Below the pieces are notes generated by a model. The model ran no database searches. It was not told the DNA's origin and saw nothing but the letters and a program-made list of their open reading frames with translations. 64,000 nucleotides of DNA from Diprion similis (lineage: Eukaryota > Arthropoda > Insecta > Hymenoptera > Diprionidae). This document shows positions 11,740-23,800 of this stretch, one piece after another. The position numbers and the translations under genes were made by a program. The DNA lies in contig NC_060110.1 of assembly GCF_021155765.1 (NCBI RefSeq), positions 20,854,001 to 20,918,000 of the forward strand. Reading direction: 5' to 3'. Each line of letters opens with the position of its first letter. Positions within the stretch are counted from its first letter, which is position 1.

Positions 11740-12957
11740 CATACTTGGTTGCATAGTTAAATCCTTATCGGTTTGTTGTGAGTTCTGTTAAGTTTATTTT
11801 TAGTTCTAATATACAGATTAGACATTTGTCATTTATAATTTGTCGATAAGAACCACTTCGTATGTAATCCAGACGACGTTTTCCCGTCTAACTTTATAAC
11901 GACTGGTGATTCAGCAGCATATCCCCGGGCTATCTGAGATTAAATCTCGGATTTAATTGCAGTGTGGATCAAATGACGCTAACATGCAGATTATTATATA
12001 TTCATTGCGCATGCGACAGAGTTCTCTGTAATTTATACAAGCGTTCGTCGAGAAAAATATCCACTTGCATCATTTACAGAACAGCTGATTGTGAGTCGGT
12101 CCAATTGAAATTTGGTACACAATTATCGACTAGGATTAAGAAAATAAAATCACAAGATATACTGCGTATTACATTTCTTGAAAAATAACTTCAGTTACCC
12201 GACAGTTTAAACAGTTTACAATTTTTAATGCACTTAGTGTAAAGAAATGCATTATATATTATACGAGAAACGAAACGGCTGCTTGAAAGTTGTGAGAATT
12301 GGGTTTGCGAATCGTACCCGCGGCATGTACCTAGTAACGCGAACGAAAGGAAACGAAAGGAAAGATTGCGAAATAGTTTTCCCCCCCGCTGCTAATTCTA
12401 ACTTGCAGCAAATTTCTCACTCCTCTCGTATAGCGCGAAAGTACAGTATACCCACAAGTATGTATAACGAGTAGGTACAAGATGGATTCCTCATCAATAT
12501 CAAAGATTAATCGATTCAGGGTAATTATTATACACAAATTGCCACGCGAATTTGTTTGATAACTAATTCGCTAATTAGTATTGAACGATCACGTTAATAA
12601 AATTAATAAAAACACAAAACATAATACATATGTGATGTATATTGTATCTAATTGATTAAGTTATAATATTGTAATGAAATCGCACTCATGTTATATTTGT
12701 TGTACAGGTATTAATCAGGATGTCTCAGGTCAATGAGATGGAGCACGTGTCACATGGGGATTGCATGTAGATTCGATTGTACACCGTTATGAAATGATTA
12801 TTAGGGTTTCAGCGTTTCAAATACAAGTATAAATTGTTCTATAAGGTTTAGAGAATATCTTGGGATAATTGAAAAGCAAAATGAAAGTTTAAAATCTGTG
12901 TGAAAGATAGAGCTAAAAGCTTAAGCAATCGATTCTTACCTATATAATTTGCGGTAT
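11740..12957. other. Intergenic, nothing recognised
   Basis: AT-rich sequence with short chance ORFs on both strands. It probably includes the 3' UTR of Anapc11 (minus strand) near 12840-12957. Confidence 0.4.
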
Positions 12958-13282
12958 TTACTCCTTGAATTTCCATTCCTGACGACACATGGGGCAGAGG
13001 TGACTTGTCTGCTGCGAGTGCAGCCACTTCATGATGCAATGGATGTGAAAACAATGCGAGCACTGGCCCCACACTTGAACGAAAAAATAATCAGTGAGGA
13101 AAGTCAAACGTAAGAATGAGAATCACGCGATCGGTAAAAACTGCTTGCAATGAGGCAAACTTCGGCGACGATTGCTGCTTGCGCTTGCAATTTACCGTTA
13201 GACCGAACGTTTCGCCGTCCTATCCGGAAGTAAGCTAAGATCGTTCCGTAAGCATCGTAACTGAGCTCCAAGCTATAGTTGT

Positions 13283-13322
<40 letters not shown>

Positions 13323-14280
13323 ATATATATGTATTTCAACTGGAACGAATTGTATGCCGATCGATATTTGGCGACGTTTGCCGCGCAGATGCGAACACGA
13401 ACCTATGACAGCTTTTGGATTGTTTGGTTCGGAATTTGAAATCATCCTGCGAAAACTAGGTTCTAGGTTGAACATCGTAAATAATTATTTAAGCCAATTT
13501 TTTCATTTCTGCATGCTAGTTTTATGCAAGAGAAAAAATCATTTACTTTGAAACGTTGACTGCGTGGTATTGTGATAATCCAATTATTGTTAGTAGTAGT
13601 TATGTATCTGAATTATAATTATTACAGCAATATTTATACAGACGATTGTTGATTTATTTGAAAATTTTTGTATATTCAATTTTTTATTTCTATTAATCTG
13701 GCTAATTGTTATTCGTTCGTACTGAGTGTATGATTATACCTTGCATGAAATATTTATCGCGATTATATAGATAATAATAATGATGGATTTAGTGAAAATT
13801 GAAACATTCTTTGGAGAGCAGACTAATAATTATACGTACCTAAAGGGCAATCGTCGCCGGGTATTTTGCAATCTGGGCAACTGGCGTCGAATGGCATTCG
13901 GCAAATGCCGCAGTTGTCGTCGTTCGCTATCCAACGCCAAGTAGCAACACCCGTCCAACCTGAACAATAACGGATAACTGATTTGTTGACGATTATGCGT
14001 CACAAAAACACACGGGAAATTCAAAATCCGGCGGTGATAAAATAAAGATGATAAAATTATTAGCCATCCTAACAGCCGACGTTGCCTTCATCGAGGGTTA
14101 ATTTTCGTGGTAATAATTAGCGCGTGTATCATATTCTGTTATTAACTCGGTACAGCGATATTTTCAAACAGTAATACACTTTGACGATAATAAACAAACA
14201 GAATAAATAAGATGTTGAGGTTATGTTGCGATTTTTGAGTTCAGGGAAATAGCGTACTTACTTTTTATCGTAACTTTCAT
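12958..14280 (-). CDS. Anapc11: Anaphase-promoting complex subunit 11 (RING-H2)
   Basis: Three exons, 14262-14280, 13840-13959 and 12958-13073, total 255 nt and encode 84 residues, exactly the length of vertebrate ANAPC11. The tiny first exon codes for MKVTIK. Exon 2 carries [20 protein letters not shown], and exon 3 carries [19 protein letters not shown] and ends [16 protein letters not shown] zinc ligands are visible: Cys23, Cys26, Cys34, Cys37, Cys44, Cys51, His53, His56, His58, Cys59, Cys73 and Cys76. In the family, APC11 pairs with the cullin-like subunit APC2 and recruits E2 enzymes to ubiquitylate cyclin B and securin. Splice sites: AAAAA|GTAAGT, TTCAG|GTTGG, TTTAG|GTACGT, TTCAAG|TGTGG. 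A palindromic CRE lies about 280 bp upstream. Confidence 0.95.
13284..13321. repeat. AT dinucleotide repeat with CA tail
   Basis: A microsatellite in the Anapc11 intron between exons 2 and 3: (AT)n followed by ACACACA. Confidence 0.9.
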
Positions 14281-15260
14281 GTTTTACATCACATTCGAAA
14301 AATAACTAGGACTCAACACTATTCCCGTAAATTGATAGGGAAGTAATTTCGATAGACGATGGAGTAAAAATAACGAATTACGTAGCTTGTTCGATGGATG
14401 AATAACTGCCACGCTTTTACGGATCGCGTCGCGCGACGGCCATACGAGTCAGCTGACGGATTCCTATTGCTACATTCAATTTTCTCGCACGAGGGAAACA
14501 CGATCGTTGAATACGGAAAGGTGCTGCCATCTGCAGGCTTGGACTAGAAGCTGCGTCGCGTGACGTCACGATCTACCGATAAGACAGATTCCAATTTTGC
14601 GGTCATTTGAATAGTGGAAATTGCAAAAATTATTCTAAAAATCGCTGGTCTTTAAAAATGTGTAATAATAGAATATGTTTATGTCAATACGATATCAAGT
14701 ATTTTTAGTATTAGGTATTTTTTGAAGACCAATCATTTTGGATGGTTTGGGGGAAATAGCTTTGTCTTGATTTTAATAGTTCGAGTGTTAAGTAGAAATG
14801 AATTACGATCAACTTGAACTTCAGGAAATTTATAATTAGTAAGAGAACTTAAATTGGAAAATTTGATATTGGTTAGTTCAGTTCAGTCTTTTGGTAATAG
14901 TGACAGTTTTCGCTCATGTGAAATTCAAAATAAAACAGTCATAGAAAAAAATGTGAATCACAGAATTTGGACAAATTTGAAATTTAAGGAATAACAGTTG
15001 AATAAATTTGAAATTGTTACTCACAGGGTATCAAGTGATGATGCAATTGAATTAGGTTGTCCTTAGTCGAGTATTCCGTGGCCTCGATTCAGCTGAATTA
15101 CCTCATTTCGTTGGATCTATTATGTACTTTGTACTAGTAATGAGAATAACGATAAAAAAATTACCATCATTAGTTAGGTAACTGTTTCATCAATTTGAAG
15201 CTAGTAAACTCGGCCAGAATATCATCATTGTCATCCAGGTCTTGTAACTTACTCGGAGCG
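14281..15260. other. Divergent intergenic region between Anapc11 and the lipase
   Basis: The first 300 bp are GC-richer, with CpG-containing blocks (about 14400-14580) typical of a housekeeping promoter for Anapc11. The rest is AT-rich and probably holds the lipase promoter. No coding sequence is supported. Confidence 0.45.
14561..14568. promoter_or_regulatory. CRE palindrome TGACGTCA
   Basis: A perfect CREB/ATF-type palindrome within GCGTGACGTCACG. It lies about 280 bp upstream of the Anapc11 start codon, a distance usual for CRE-driven housekeeping promoters. Confidence 0.45.
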
Positions 15261-16602
15261 ATGCTATCAATTTTGGTTTTCGTCCTCATTCCGGGTAAAG
15301 TCTCATAATTTTTTCCGAATAAGGGTAACGCTGAGAAGAAAGTTTCACTTGTAGAAAAGCTTTCTAGACTGAGTGTACCAATCAATTTTTCAACATTTTC
15401 TATTTTTTAGCCGTCACCAAGGGTGGCGGTACATTCAGCGCCGAATTCATCCTCCCTGAAACACCGCCACTGCAGATTACTTACTCAGAAGAAGGCCTTC
15501 CGCTGGATAAAATCGTCAACTTGACTGTAAACGTTGAAAACGAGGTCGTCTTCTATCTCTTCACCAAGGCGAACACGGATACGGCTCAGGTGCTGAGAGT
15601 CGGAGACGTCAAAAGTGTCGTAGAATCTTCCTTCGACTCCGAATGGCCGACAAAAGTGATGATTCACGGATGGACCGATAGCATTGACTCCCGGTGGTAT
15701 ATTACGTATCGGGAAAATTACCTAGCCAATGGAAACTTCAACCTGATTTTCGTCGATTGGTCTTCACCTGCTGGACGAGAGTATTTCACCTCCGCGAAGT
15801 TGACCCGACCTGTGAGTTCAGAATAAAATCTCTGCACACATGCAATCCAACACTCATGGCCATGATTGTAGAATAACGTTTTTCCACATTCTGGCGGAGC
15901 CAATGATCTGGAATTTAATTATTATATCTGTCTCTTTTTCAGGTGGGTGAGCATCTCGGAAAACTTTTGGCGTTCCTTGAGGATGACGGCAACGTTTCCC
16001 TCTCGAATGTCCATATCCTGGGACATAGTCTTGGCGCTCACGTTGCGGGTGTCGCTGGATCTATGGTGTCAGGACGAGTTGGACGAGTGACCGGATTGGA
16101 TCCAGCTCGTCCTGCTTTCGAAGCCCCTTTCCTCATCGATTCCAGAGAACGTCTGGATCCGACGGACGCCGAATTCGTCGACGTCATTCATACCTGTTCC
16201 GGTACTCTAGGATTCGTCTCGGCCATTGGTCACGCCGACTTTTATCCCAATGGGGGAACCTTCAATCAACCCGGATGTCCACCGATAGCTTCTCGTAAGA
16301 AGATCGAGCTCATAAAATCATTGTCATCCATTTTTGGTAATCGAATACTGACTGAAAATCGTGGATTTTTTTTCTGTTTAGAATTTTGCAGCCATGCCAG
16401 ATCACACCAGTACATGTCAGAGTCCATCATTCGTCCGGAAGGATTCTTATCCACACGGTGTGAAAGTTGGGGGGAATTCGTTTCAGGACGTTGCAGTGAT
16501 CAGGGAAAAAAAGTGTTCATGGGAGAGATACTGAGCAAGGAGACACGTGGAAGGTTTTATCTGAGAACCAACTCTCAGCAACCTTTCGGGCAAGGAAATT
16601 AA
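15261..16602 (+). CDS. Secreted lipase / phospholipase A1-like protein
   Basis: Four exons, 15261-15294, 15411-15811, 15943-16294 and 16382-16602, sum to 1008 nt, or 335 residues. Exon 1 codes a short hydrophobic signal (MLSILVFVLIP), and the phase-1 donor CCGG|GTAAAG completes Ala with the next exon. The pancreatic-lipase fold is clear: the oxyanion/β5 region MIHGWTDS, nucleophile Ser174 in LGHSLGAH, Asp198 in GLDPARPAF and His267 in CSHARSHQYM. The sequence between HTC (228-230) and GHADFYPNGG is short, and so is the segment between GCPPIAS and FCSH (the lid). A short lid and β9 loop is the hallmark of PLA1-type members such as vespid venom PLA1, so hydrolysis of phospholipid sn-1 esters is plausible. 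A neutral lipase role cannot be excluded. It ends 240 bp from the 3'-most nompC exon, tail to tail. Confidence 0.85.
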
Positions 16603-16672
16603 ACAGAGAAATTATAGGCCAGGATAAGTAATTGTTAGTTCCTTCAATAACGATTCATCTTCAATTTCTTAA

Positions 16673-16678
16673 TTTATT
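16673..16678 (-). terminator. Candidate poly(A) signal for nompC cassette C
   Basis: AATAAA on the minus strand (TTTATT on plus), about 165 bp downstream of the cassette C stop codon. It falls just beyond the end of the convergent lipase coding region. Confidence 0.4.
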
Positions 16679-16841
16679 CTCTTTGTGCCCGAAAAATATT
16701 CGTTATATTTATAAGTATAAGTGTTTAGGAATCTCGTGTGATTATGATTGAATAATAGTGTCAAGTTGAACCCGTTTAAAAAGGTATTATTTCAGGTACA
16801 CTTCCATGTTCCCGTTTATGCGTGAAATTTCCACTATCGAA

Positions 16842-17883
16842 TTAATTGTCGTCCAATTCGTCCATGTCCTCACTAGACGGTTTCTCGATCTCACCACCGA
16901 AAAGTACTCTGTACTTCCGGCGAACGATGTCCCAGTCAACGATGTTGAGGATTGTTGGCCTTTGTTCAAATGATAACTGACTTGCTGTTTCCCCGTTCAT
17001 CATACCGAGATCAATGTTATCTTTGTGTAGTGACACCACGTTTGCCTGCTAATTACAATTACGTTAATATTAATAAATTTGAACAGCGGAAACAATCCGT
17101 ATAAATTGTTATACCGTATTTTTACAGTTACCATCGACAATATGAATGACAAATGGAATATTTTTCGTATACCTGATATGGAGTCATCCATCGACCGAAA
17201 TATCGGCCAAGGAACCTGGGTGCATATCTTCTCGTATTTTGTCTTCGGGCCATTCTCTTTTTAAAAACACCCCAGAGATAAAAGGACCATGCGCTGACTA
17301 AATTCAGAGGCGATGGAGCAGTGCTTGTTCTGTAACGCAAAGATATAAGAGCAGGAATCTTTCCCCCAAGCAAAATGGAATCTGCGATTTATATAAGAGT
17401 CGGATAGTTTTTTTATGTTTCGATTGCAGTATTGAGATAATGAATTTGCTTCGCGTGAATATACAAAGAAAATTCCAGGACTACATTTTTGTGCTAAAAA
17501 AATTTACTCACTTTTGCATACTTCGAATGAGTTTACTCAGTCCATATTTCCACTCAATGTCACTTTGGGCAGTAATTTTTTGGTAGGTGTCACTCATCAT
17601 GGCGATTAACAGGTTTATCAGAACAATGACCGTCACCATCATGTAGAGGAGGAAGGATGTCTGTACAACACAAAGAAGCAGAAACATAGATAAATTGATG
17701 AGAATCCTCCTTGTGAAACGACACTCGACGGATGAATCAGCAAGCAACGAATTATAAAACATACCTTAAAGAAATACTTAGTCCATTCGGGCTGGCCTTG
17801 GCTAATCGTGAAGGCTTCGCTTTCCTTCTGACCGAAGATGGCGAAGAAAAGGTTCTCGATCATTAGCAGCGGGCTGGCTTTAA
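16842..17883 (-). CDS. nompC: nompC alternative terminal cassette C (pore, S6, TRP helix, tail)
   Basis: Coding blocks 17765-17883, 17512-17660, 17173-17329 and 16842-17045 (TAA at 16842-16844). It enters in phase 1 like cassettes A and B but is split by two extra introns. One lies inside the pore exon, between YFFK and TSFLLYMM. The other lies inside the tail exon, after WMTPYQ. It is the most diverged copy. The pore helix reads ASPLLMIENLFFAIFGQKES, the upper S6 reads FLLYMMVTVIVLINLLIAMM instead of FGIYMLVSVVVLINLLIAMM, and the TRP helix EWKYGLSKLIRSM is kept. The tail keeps TAPSPLNLV and a diverged VDWDIVRRKYRVL, but loses the KMGAKWL-type basic segment. It adds about 209 residues after residue 1471. 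Confidence 0.85.
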
Positions 17884-20800
17884 CTGTAAGATGAATATTA
17901 TGCTTTAGTATGGCTCATGATAGTCGACACGATCGCAAAACAGGCTATTTTCAACGAACATTCACAATACAAAAATATAAATTTGCATCAACGACTATAA
18001 AAATAAATTGCAATATCAGAGGAGTGGCATATACATGATCTATGGCTATAATTTACTTTCTTTTTTTCTAACAAACTACGCATTATGTTCAGTGGCATCT
18101 AGTGGTTGAGGTTTACCAGCGAACGCTACTCGCAAAAATACGTTTTGGTGCAGATCAACTCGTGACTTGCAACTATAGGGATGTTGGGATATTCTAAGGA
18201 GTGTTTCCTACATGATGCAGACACACAAATACAATCCATGTTCAAAGTGTTCCTTTTGACTGGGTTTGTTGGTACATGCTGTGATTTTGTTCAAGCAATT
18301 CTTAATAATCTATAACAAAACAACACGACGCCGCAGCGTTGGATACCATTTTGCAAACGTGGTTAACAACATTCAGAACCATTCGTCAATAGTTGGTTCT
18401 CGATTACTCCAATCACAAAACTCCAAAGTTCATTCATTCGCTACTATTATAAAAAAAAACAATCAGAAACTAAAAATGATTCTTGAAGGGTTTACATTCA
18501 AATGATGTGCCTTCATGAATAAACAATATACACATGCTCGATTCAACATGAAATCCTATCTAATTTGGTGGATCTAAATACTGGTCAGGGGTGGTCAGGT
18601 GAGTAACTTGGGTAAGTTCAGGGCTGGTTCAACATCGTGGATTCAACTCGCAAGATCTTCTTTCACATGAAAAAGCAGTACGGGGAGTTTTCTATGAAAA
18701 GAAAATAGCCGCGAACGTTGAATCCAACGGTGTGAAACTGTTCCAACAATTGGATGTGAATAGAACGTATGTGCACTATATCAGTCTACGAATGCTTAAC
18801 ATGAAAGGTATGACTAACCCACATATTTGATGTTAGACGTTGACAGTAGATCGCAACAATATTCCATCAGCTATTAATACTTGGTAAGTTCGGGAGAAGG
18901 TGGATTTTTAAGGGATTACCTGGATCTAGTCATTTATTTGACAAAACTTATGTTAGTATGTAGGTACGCAATTATGTATATAATGTATGTATTTTACAAT
19001 GATGGTAATTACGCTAGTTTAGTATAAGTTGATTACTTAGATAAAATGGTACAAACATTATATTACAATTTATATATATATATATATATATTATTCATTA
19101 TTCATTTCATAAGGATATGGCGCGTTGGAAATGGGGTTGTAAGATTGGTAAGGATTATATTTCTACTACTACGATACCATTTAAATCCTCACCTCACCTT
19201 GTAGTTTGACTCTGAAAACTCATACACTTGTTCAAATGAGTTATCAACAATATTCTGGAGTCTTCTTTGCTATTCCTGGGCATTTTCTGGCATACTAAGA
19301 CAGTCGGAAATAAGGTATGTGATTCAGTTTCTTACGATTGTCTTGTCCTGCGATTGATCTGACGTTGCATGACTCTTTAAAGCCTTTAAGATTTCCATCG
19401 AGTCTTCATTTCTAGGAAGATAACACGTTTAAATTCAACTACACAGACCCTGTACTGGTGAGTGTAAGAAATATTCCTTCCAAAAATGATCTTACAACCC
19501 TTCCTTCCGTTTGAAGTAGCTAATATGTTATATGATCTCATATTCGAGGCGCCTGATCGGAGGTGAAGATTTGATCGGTAATCGACGACCTCGTCAGGGC
19601 CGCTTGCAATGGGTCGTTGTCCATGGGTTCCTTGATTTCTTCTGAGGGTTTTTCCGACTCTTCACCAACGAGTTCTCGGTACTTTCTTCTCACCGCATCC
19701 CAGTCGACCACATTGTCAATTCTGGACGCATTGCTGAAGGACAATTGACTTCCAAGGGGACTGAGATGCACAACGGACAACGCGACGCTGTCCTTGTGGG
19801 CAACTTGGCCTTTCTTCACCTTCGACAACCATTTTGCTCCCATTTTGGAACGAGCCGACATGCGACCCGTCCGTTGTAGGCCCATCATGTGAACAACTGA
19901 CGGACGTTTTCGCTTGGCTACTCGATTCTTGCACAGTTTATAGAGATAAGAAATCCAGGAAGTCAGTAAATTCAGGGGAGACGGTGCCGTCGTTGTTCTG
20001 AAATGACATGTTTATTCTGGTCAAGAAATTCTAAGATTGATAATAAAGAAGACTAAATAGAAAGAGACGAGTAAATGGAAAAGTTGTTTCTCCGGATTCC
20101 GGAATCGAAGAGAATTCAGGTTCGGAAAACGGTAAAGTTAGCGAATCGATGACAGAATTTTAGCCGAAAGTGTTAAGCAAAGGCATTATGCGAGTGCTTT
20201 TTAAAGAGTATATGCAAAAGGTATAATTATAAAAGATTAGAATGCGAAAGATTTTCGTAGTCGAGCGGATTTGAATATAATTTAACACCATATTGAAGCT
20301 GCGAAAATTTAGTAGTTGATATCAGGTATTAGAGAGAAGTTAAAATAGAATTAAGAGTAGGCATACTATAATCGTTGAATGTTTACTAATAATTACGCTG
20401 TTCCATTGGCAATCGTAGCTCTTCATTCAAAACCAATACTTCCTCACCTATGCATGTTTCTGACGAGTTTGCTCAATCCGTACTTCCATTCAATGTCGGA
20501 CTGAGCTTGAATACGTTGGTAGGTGTCACTCATCATAGCAATGAGAAGATTAATCAGCACAACAACTGAGACCAGCATATAAATGCCAAAAGCCAACTTG
20601 AAGAGGATCGTCGTCCACGGGGGCTGATGCTTTTCGACTTTGAACTGTTCGTGAGTGGTCTGCCCAAAGATGGCGAAGAAAAGTAGCTCAACGGCCAGTA
20701 TGGGGTTCATCTTGACTGTAAATAGGGGTCAAAATTTTTGTGAAAATTGGAATGAATACTGGTTGGGAACGTGCTCATGCACTGCTCTAGTCTTATAGGG

Positions 20801-23800
20801 CAAACTCTACACTATGTAAACAGAGAGCAGGAATCTAGGGAGCAGATTCAATCTATGGGGGGCTAAGACGCTTCAATCGCTAACATAGGTACATGGGTAT
20901 CAGTGAATGTATGAAGGTACATTCCAGACTCACTTTGAACGTAGCTATGAAAATTAAAAAACTTATGATGTATACGATTATACATATGTATGTTCGTTCA
21001 GCAGAACCATGAGAACCATGGCCGTCATGATTTCGGATGTCACGATGATCGCATGCTCAAGACGGCCAACTAAAATGACATTTTCGTATTCCCGGGACGC
21101 AGCGAGATGTTAAAAATTGATAACGCGTCATGCGTGAGGACGGATGAGGATAAAAATATACGTATGGCAAAAATCCTATTAGTATAATGTATTTAGCGGA
21201 TCATGGCTTGCCAGAGCTATCGAAAATGCGAACTATAGTCTAAGAGCAGTATTCGTCGAAGATGCGGATCGACTCGGAAGGTTAACGCAAAACGCAAACC
21301 GCAGATGCAATGAACACTACACACATGCTTAAAAAAATCAGCCTTCAGGCGTTACACGTTTATTTCGACCAAATACATATCGTTATAATACGTATATATG
21401 CATATACGTTTTCTCTCGATAATCTCAAGTTCTTTGGTATAGTGGTATACATTTCACGACAACACTATAAGGCAAATGGAGTATGGAATATTTTACATGA
21501 TATTACATGCACCACAAAGCCAAACGTAACGTAGCGTTTAGCGGTACATGACTTATTGGACATACATACTTCTTTAGAGGATTTGACGAGAAGATGAAGT
21601 GGCAGTCAGTTTTTTCGAGGACTTCTTTGATGTGGACGTTGAATGTGTATATTGGCGTAAGTACGTAGACGTAGAAATGCAGTCGCAAAATCGGAAAAAA
21701 TACTCTCAAGGCACCCATTGAACGATCTTCATATTTAGACCACGAGTGTGTAAAATCGACTCCAATAAGCGGTAGAAAAATATTCACCCATGGTCTGTTT
21801 TAGAACAAAGATGAGCATTATCATATGGGAGGTGTGGAGGCTGTGGCTGGAACTGTCGAGGCGTTAGAAGCCGTTGGTCCATTCTCGTCCTCGTTCTCAT
21901 TCTCGTCATCTTTTTCGTCCTTCTCGACTTCTTTTTCCGGCTCGTTCCCCGTCAGAGCTAAGTACTTCTTCCTTATCGCGTCCCAGTCGACGACATTTTC
22001 AATCCTTGTCGCGTTATTGAATGACAACTGGCTTCCGAGTGGACTGAGATGAACGACCGATAAAGCGACGCTGTCTTTTGGCCTCACCTGGCCTTTCTTA
22101 ACCTTGGCTAACCACTTCGCACCCATTTTGGACCGTGGAGACATTCGTCCAGTCCTACCAAGTCCCATCATGTGTACGAGGGAGGGTCGTTTGCGTTTCG
22201 CAGCCCTCTGTCGGCACAGTTTTATGAAGTACACAATCCACGTTGTCAGCAGATTCAGCGGCGACGGTGCCGTAGTTGTTCTGGAAAAATAAATGTTCTC
22301 CCATTCGTCAATTGCATCCAAACGTACGTTTCACTCGCTAGTGGTGAGCGGCAAAGATAGACAGGGAAAAAGGAGAGAGCGAGAGCGAGAGAGAGAGAGA
22401 GAGAGAGAAAGTAAGTGAGACAGAGCGAGAAAGAGCGAGAAAGAAAACACTCAAGATTACCCGCGATGAGATAAAAAGGTATTGCAAATGTCGCAGAAAA
22501 ATATGACGCGCATTAGTAACGCTCTGATCGAAGTTTTGCACCTGATGCAATAATTGCAGAGCGATTATAGGTATAATCAAAGTGCGCGCAAAAGTAGAGA
22601 GACGATATGTATTATGTATATGCATAGAGAGGCAGAGGTAAGAGCGACTGCAGAAGTAGGTACTCTTTAATTCATATACTTAACCCACTCTCGATGTCGA
22701 ACTAACGGAATGCTATCTCTTACCTGTGCATGTTCCTTATCAGTTTGCTCAGCCCGTATTTCCACTCAATGTCTGACTGGGCCTGAATGCGTTGGTAAGT
22801 GTCACTCATCATGGCGATAAGTAGATTAATCAACACCACTACCGAGACCAACATGTAAATCCCAAAGGCCAGCTTGAAGAGGACCGAGGTCCATTCGGGC
22901 TGGTTTGTTTCAACCTTGAGCTCCCCGTGAGTGGTCTGACCGAAGACCGCGAAGAAGAGGTACTCGAAGGCTAGTACTGGACTCATCTTTACTGGAATCC
23001 GATTCAACGTTGAATTTGTTAGGGGTTACATGGGTGCGCTACGCAACGTGGTCATGCTCATGCTACGGTAATTGCCATGCTTGGGCATTTGTCGTGCGCT
23101 GAGCAGCCATTGTCATTAATAAAACACCGTTCAACAAGAAGACATTATGAATAAAGTAAACCAACAAATAAACGGAAAACAACAAGAAACACACCAGCGG
23201 AGCTGTGACCATTGTTGGCTTTTTGTTGGCCGTTTCGTGTACAGTGTACTATATATCATATGCCAAACGTTTTAACGTTTGCTGCAGGTACACTTTGTAC
23301 TATAACACTCATGTTAATTGGTTTCATTGCTAATATTATGTGACATGAGGTGATGCGCTGTCAAACTTCAGGCTGCAACATCGTGTGTCAAGTAAATGCG
23401 TGTATGCATAACACCGCGGACGACACAGAAAACACACGTAGGCATGTTGGTTATGGCAAGGTATTCGGCTGTAGGTATAGGGAAGTTGGATTCGTGACTC
23501 ACGATAGACCAGCCTGGAATTACACCAGGTATGAAAAAAAAAAAAAAATCCGGTTTAAATGACTCCGCACATCTCAAGCCGACGTATGCAAAGCAGATAA
23601 AAAAAAAATCCCTGTGAAGTGGACACGTTTTTATTTTACTTGGGCTCACAATAGTGAGATGGATGTAACATTCAGGCCATGCCATGGATGTTTTCAATAT
23701 TGTTTATTCTTTACGGAGGCTGCATTTTTTTAAGAGCCTTGCAGCATGCGAGGATCGAAATGTCAGACAAACGATTGATGTTCCAGTATAAGACTCATTC

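Larger units (their letters stand above)
17884..19537. other. Spacer between nompC cassettes B and C
   Basis: Holds the 3' UTR of cassette B and an intron sequence leading to cassette C. It contains a TA repeat near 19069-19090 and a CTCF-like motif at 18091. No further exon copy was found. Confidence 0.5.

Noticed and set aside
12848-13072. 74-codon minus ORF overlapping Anapc11 exon 3
   Set aside because: Wrong frame. The correct frame gives the RING-H2 motif of APC11.
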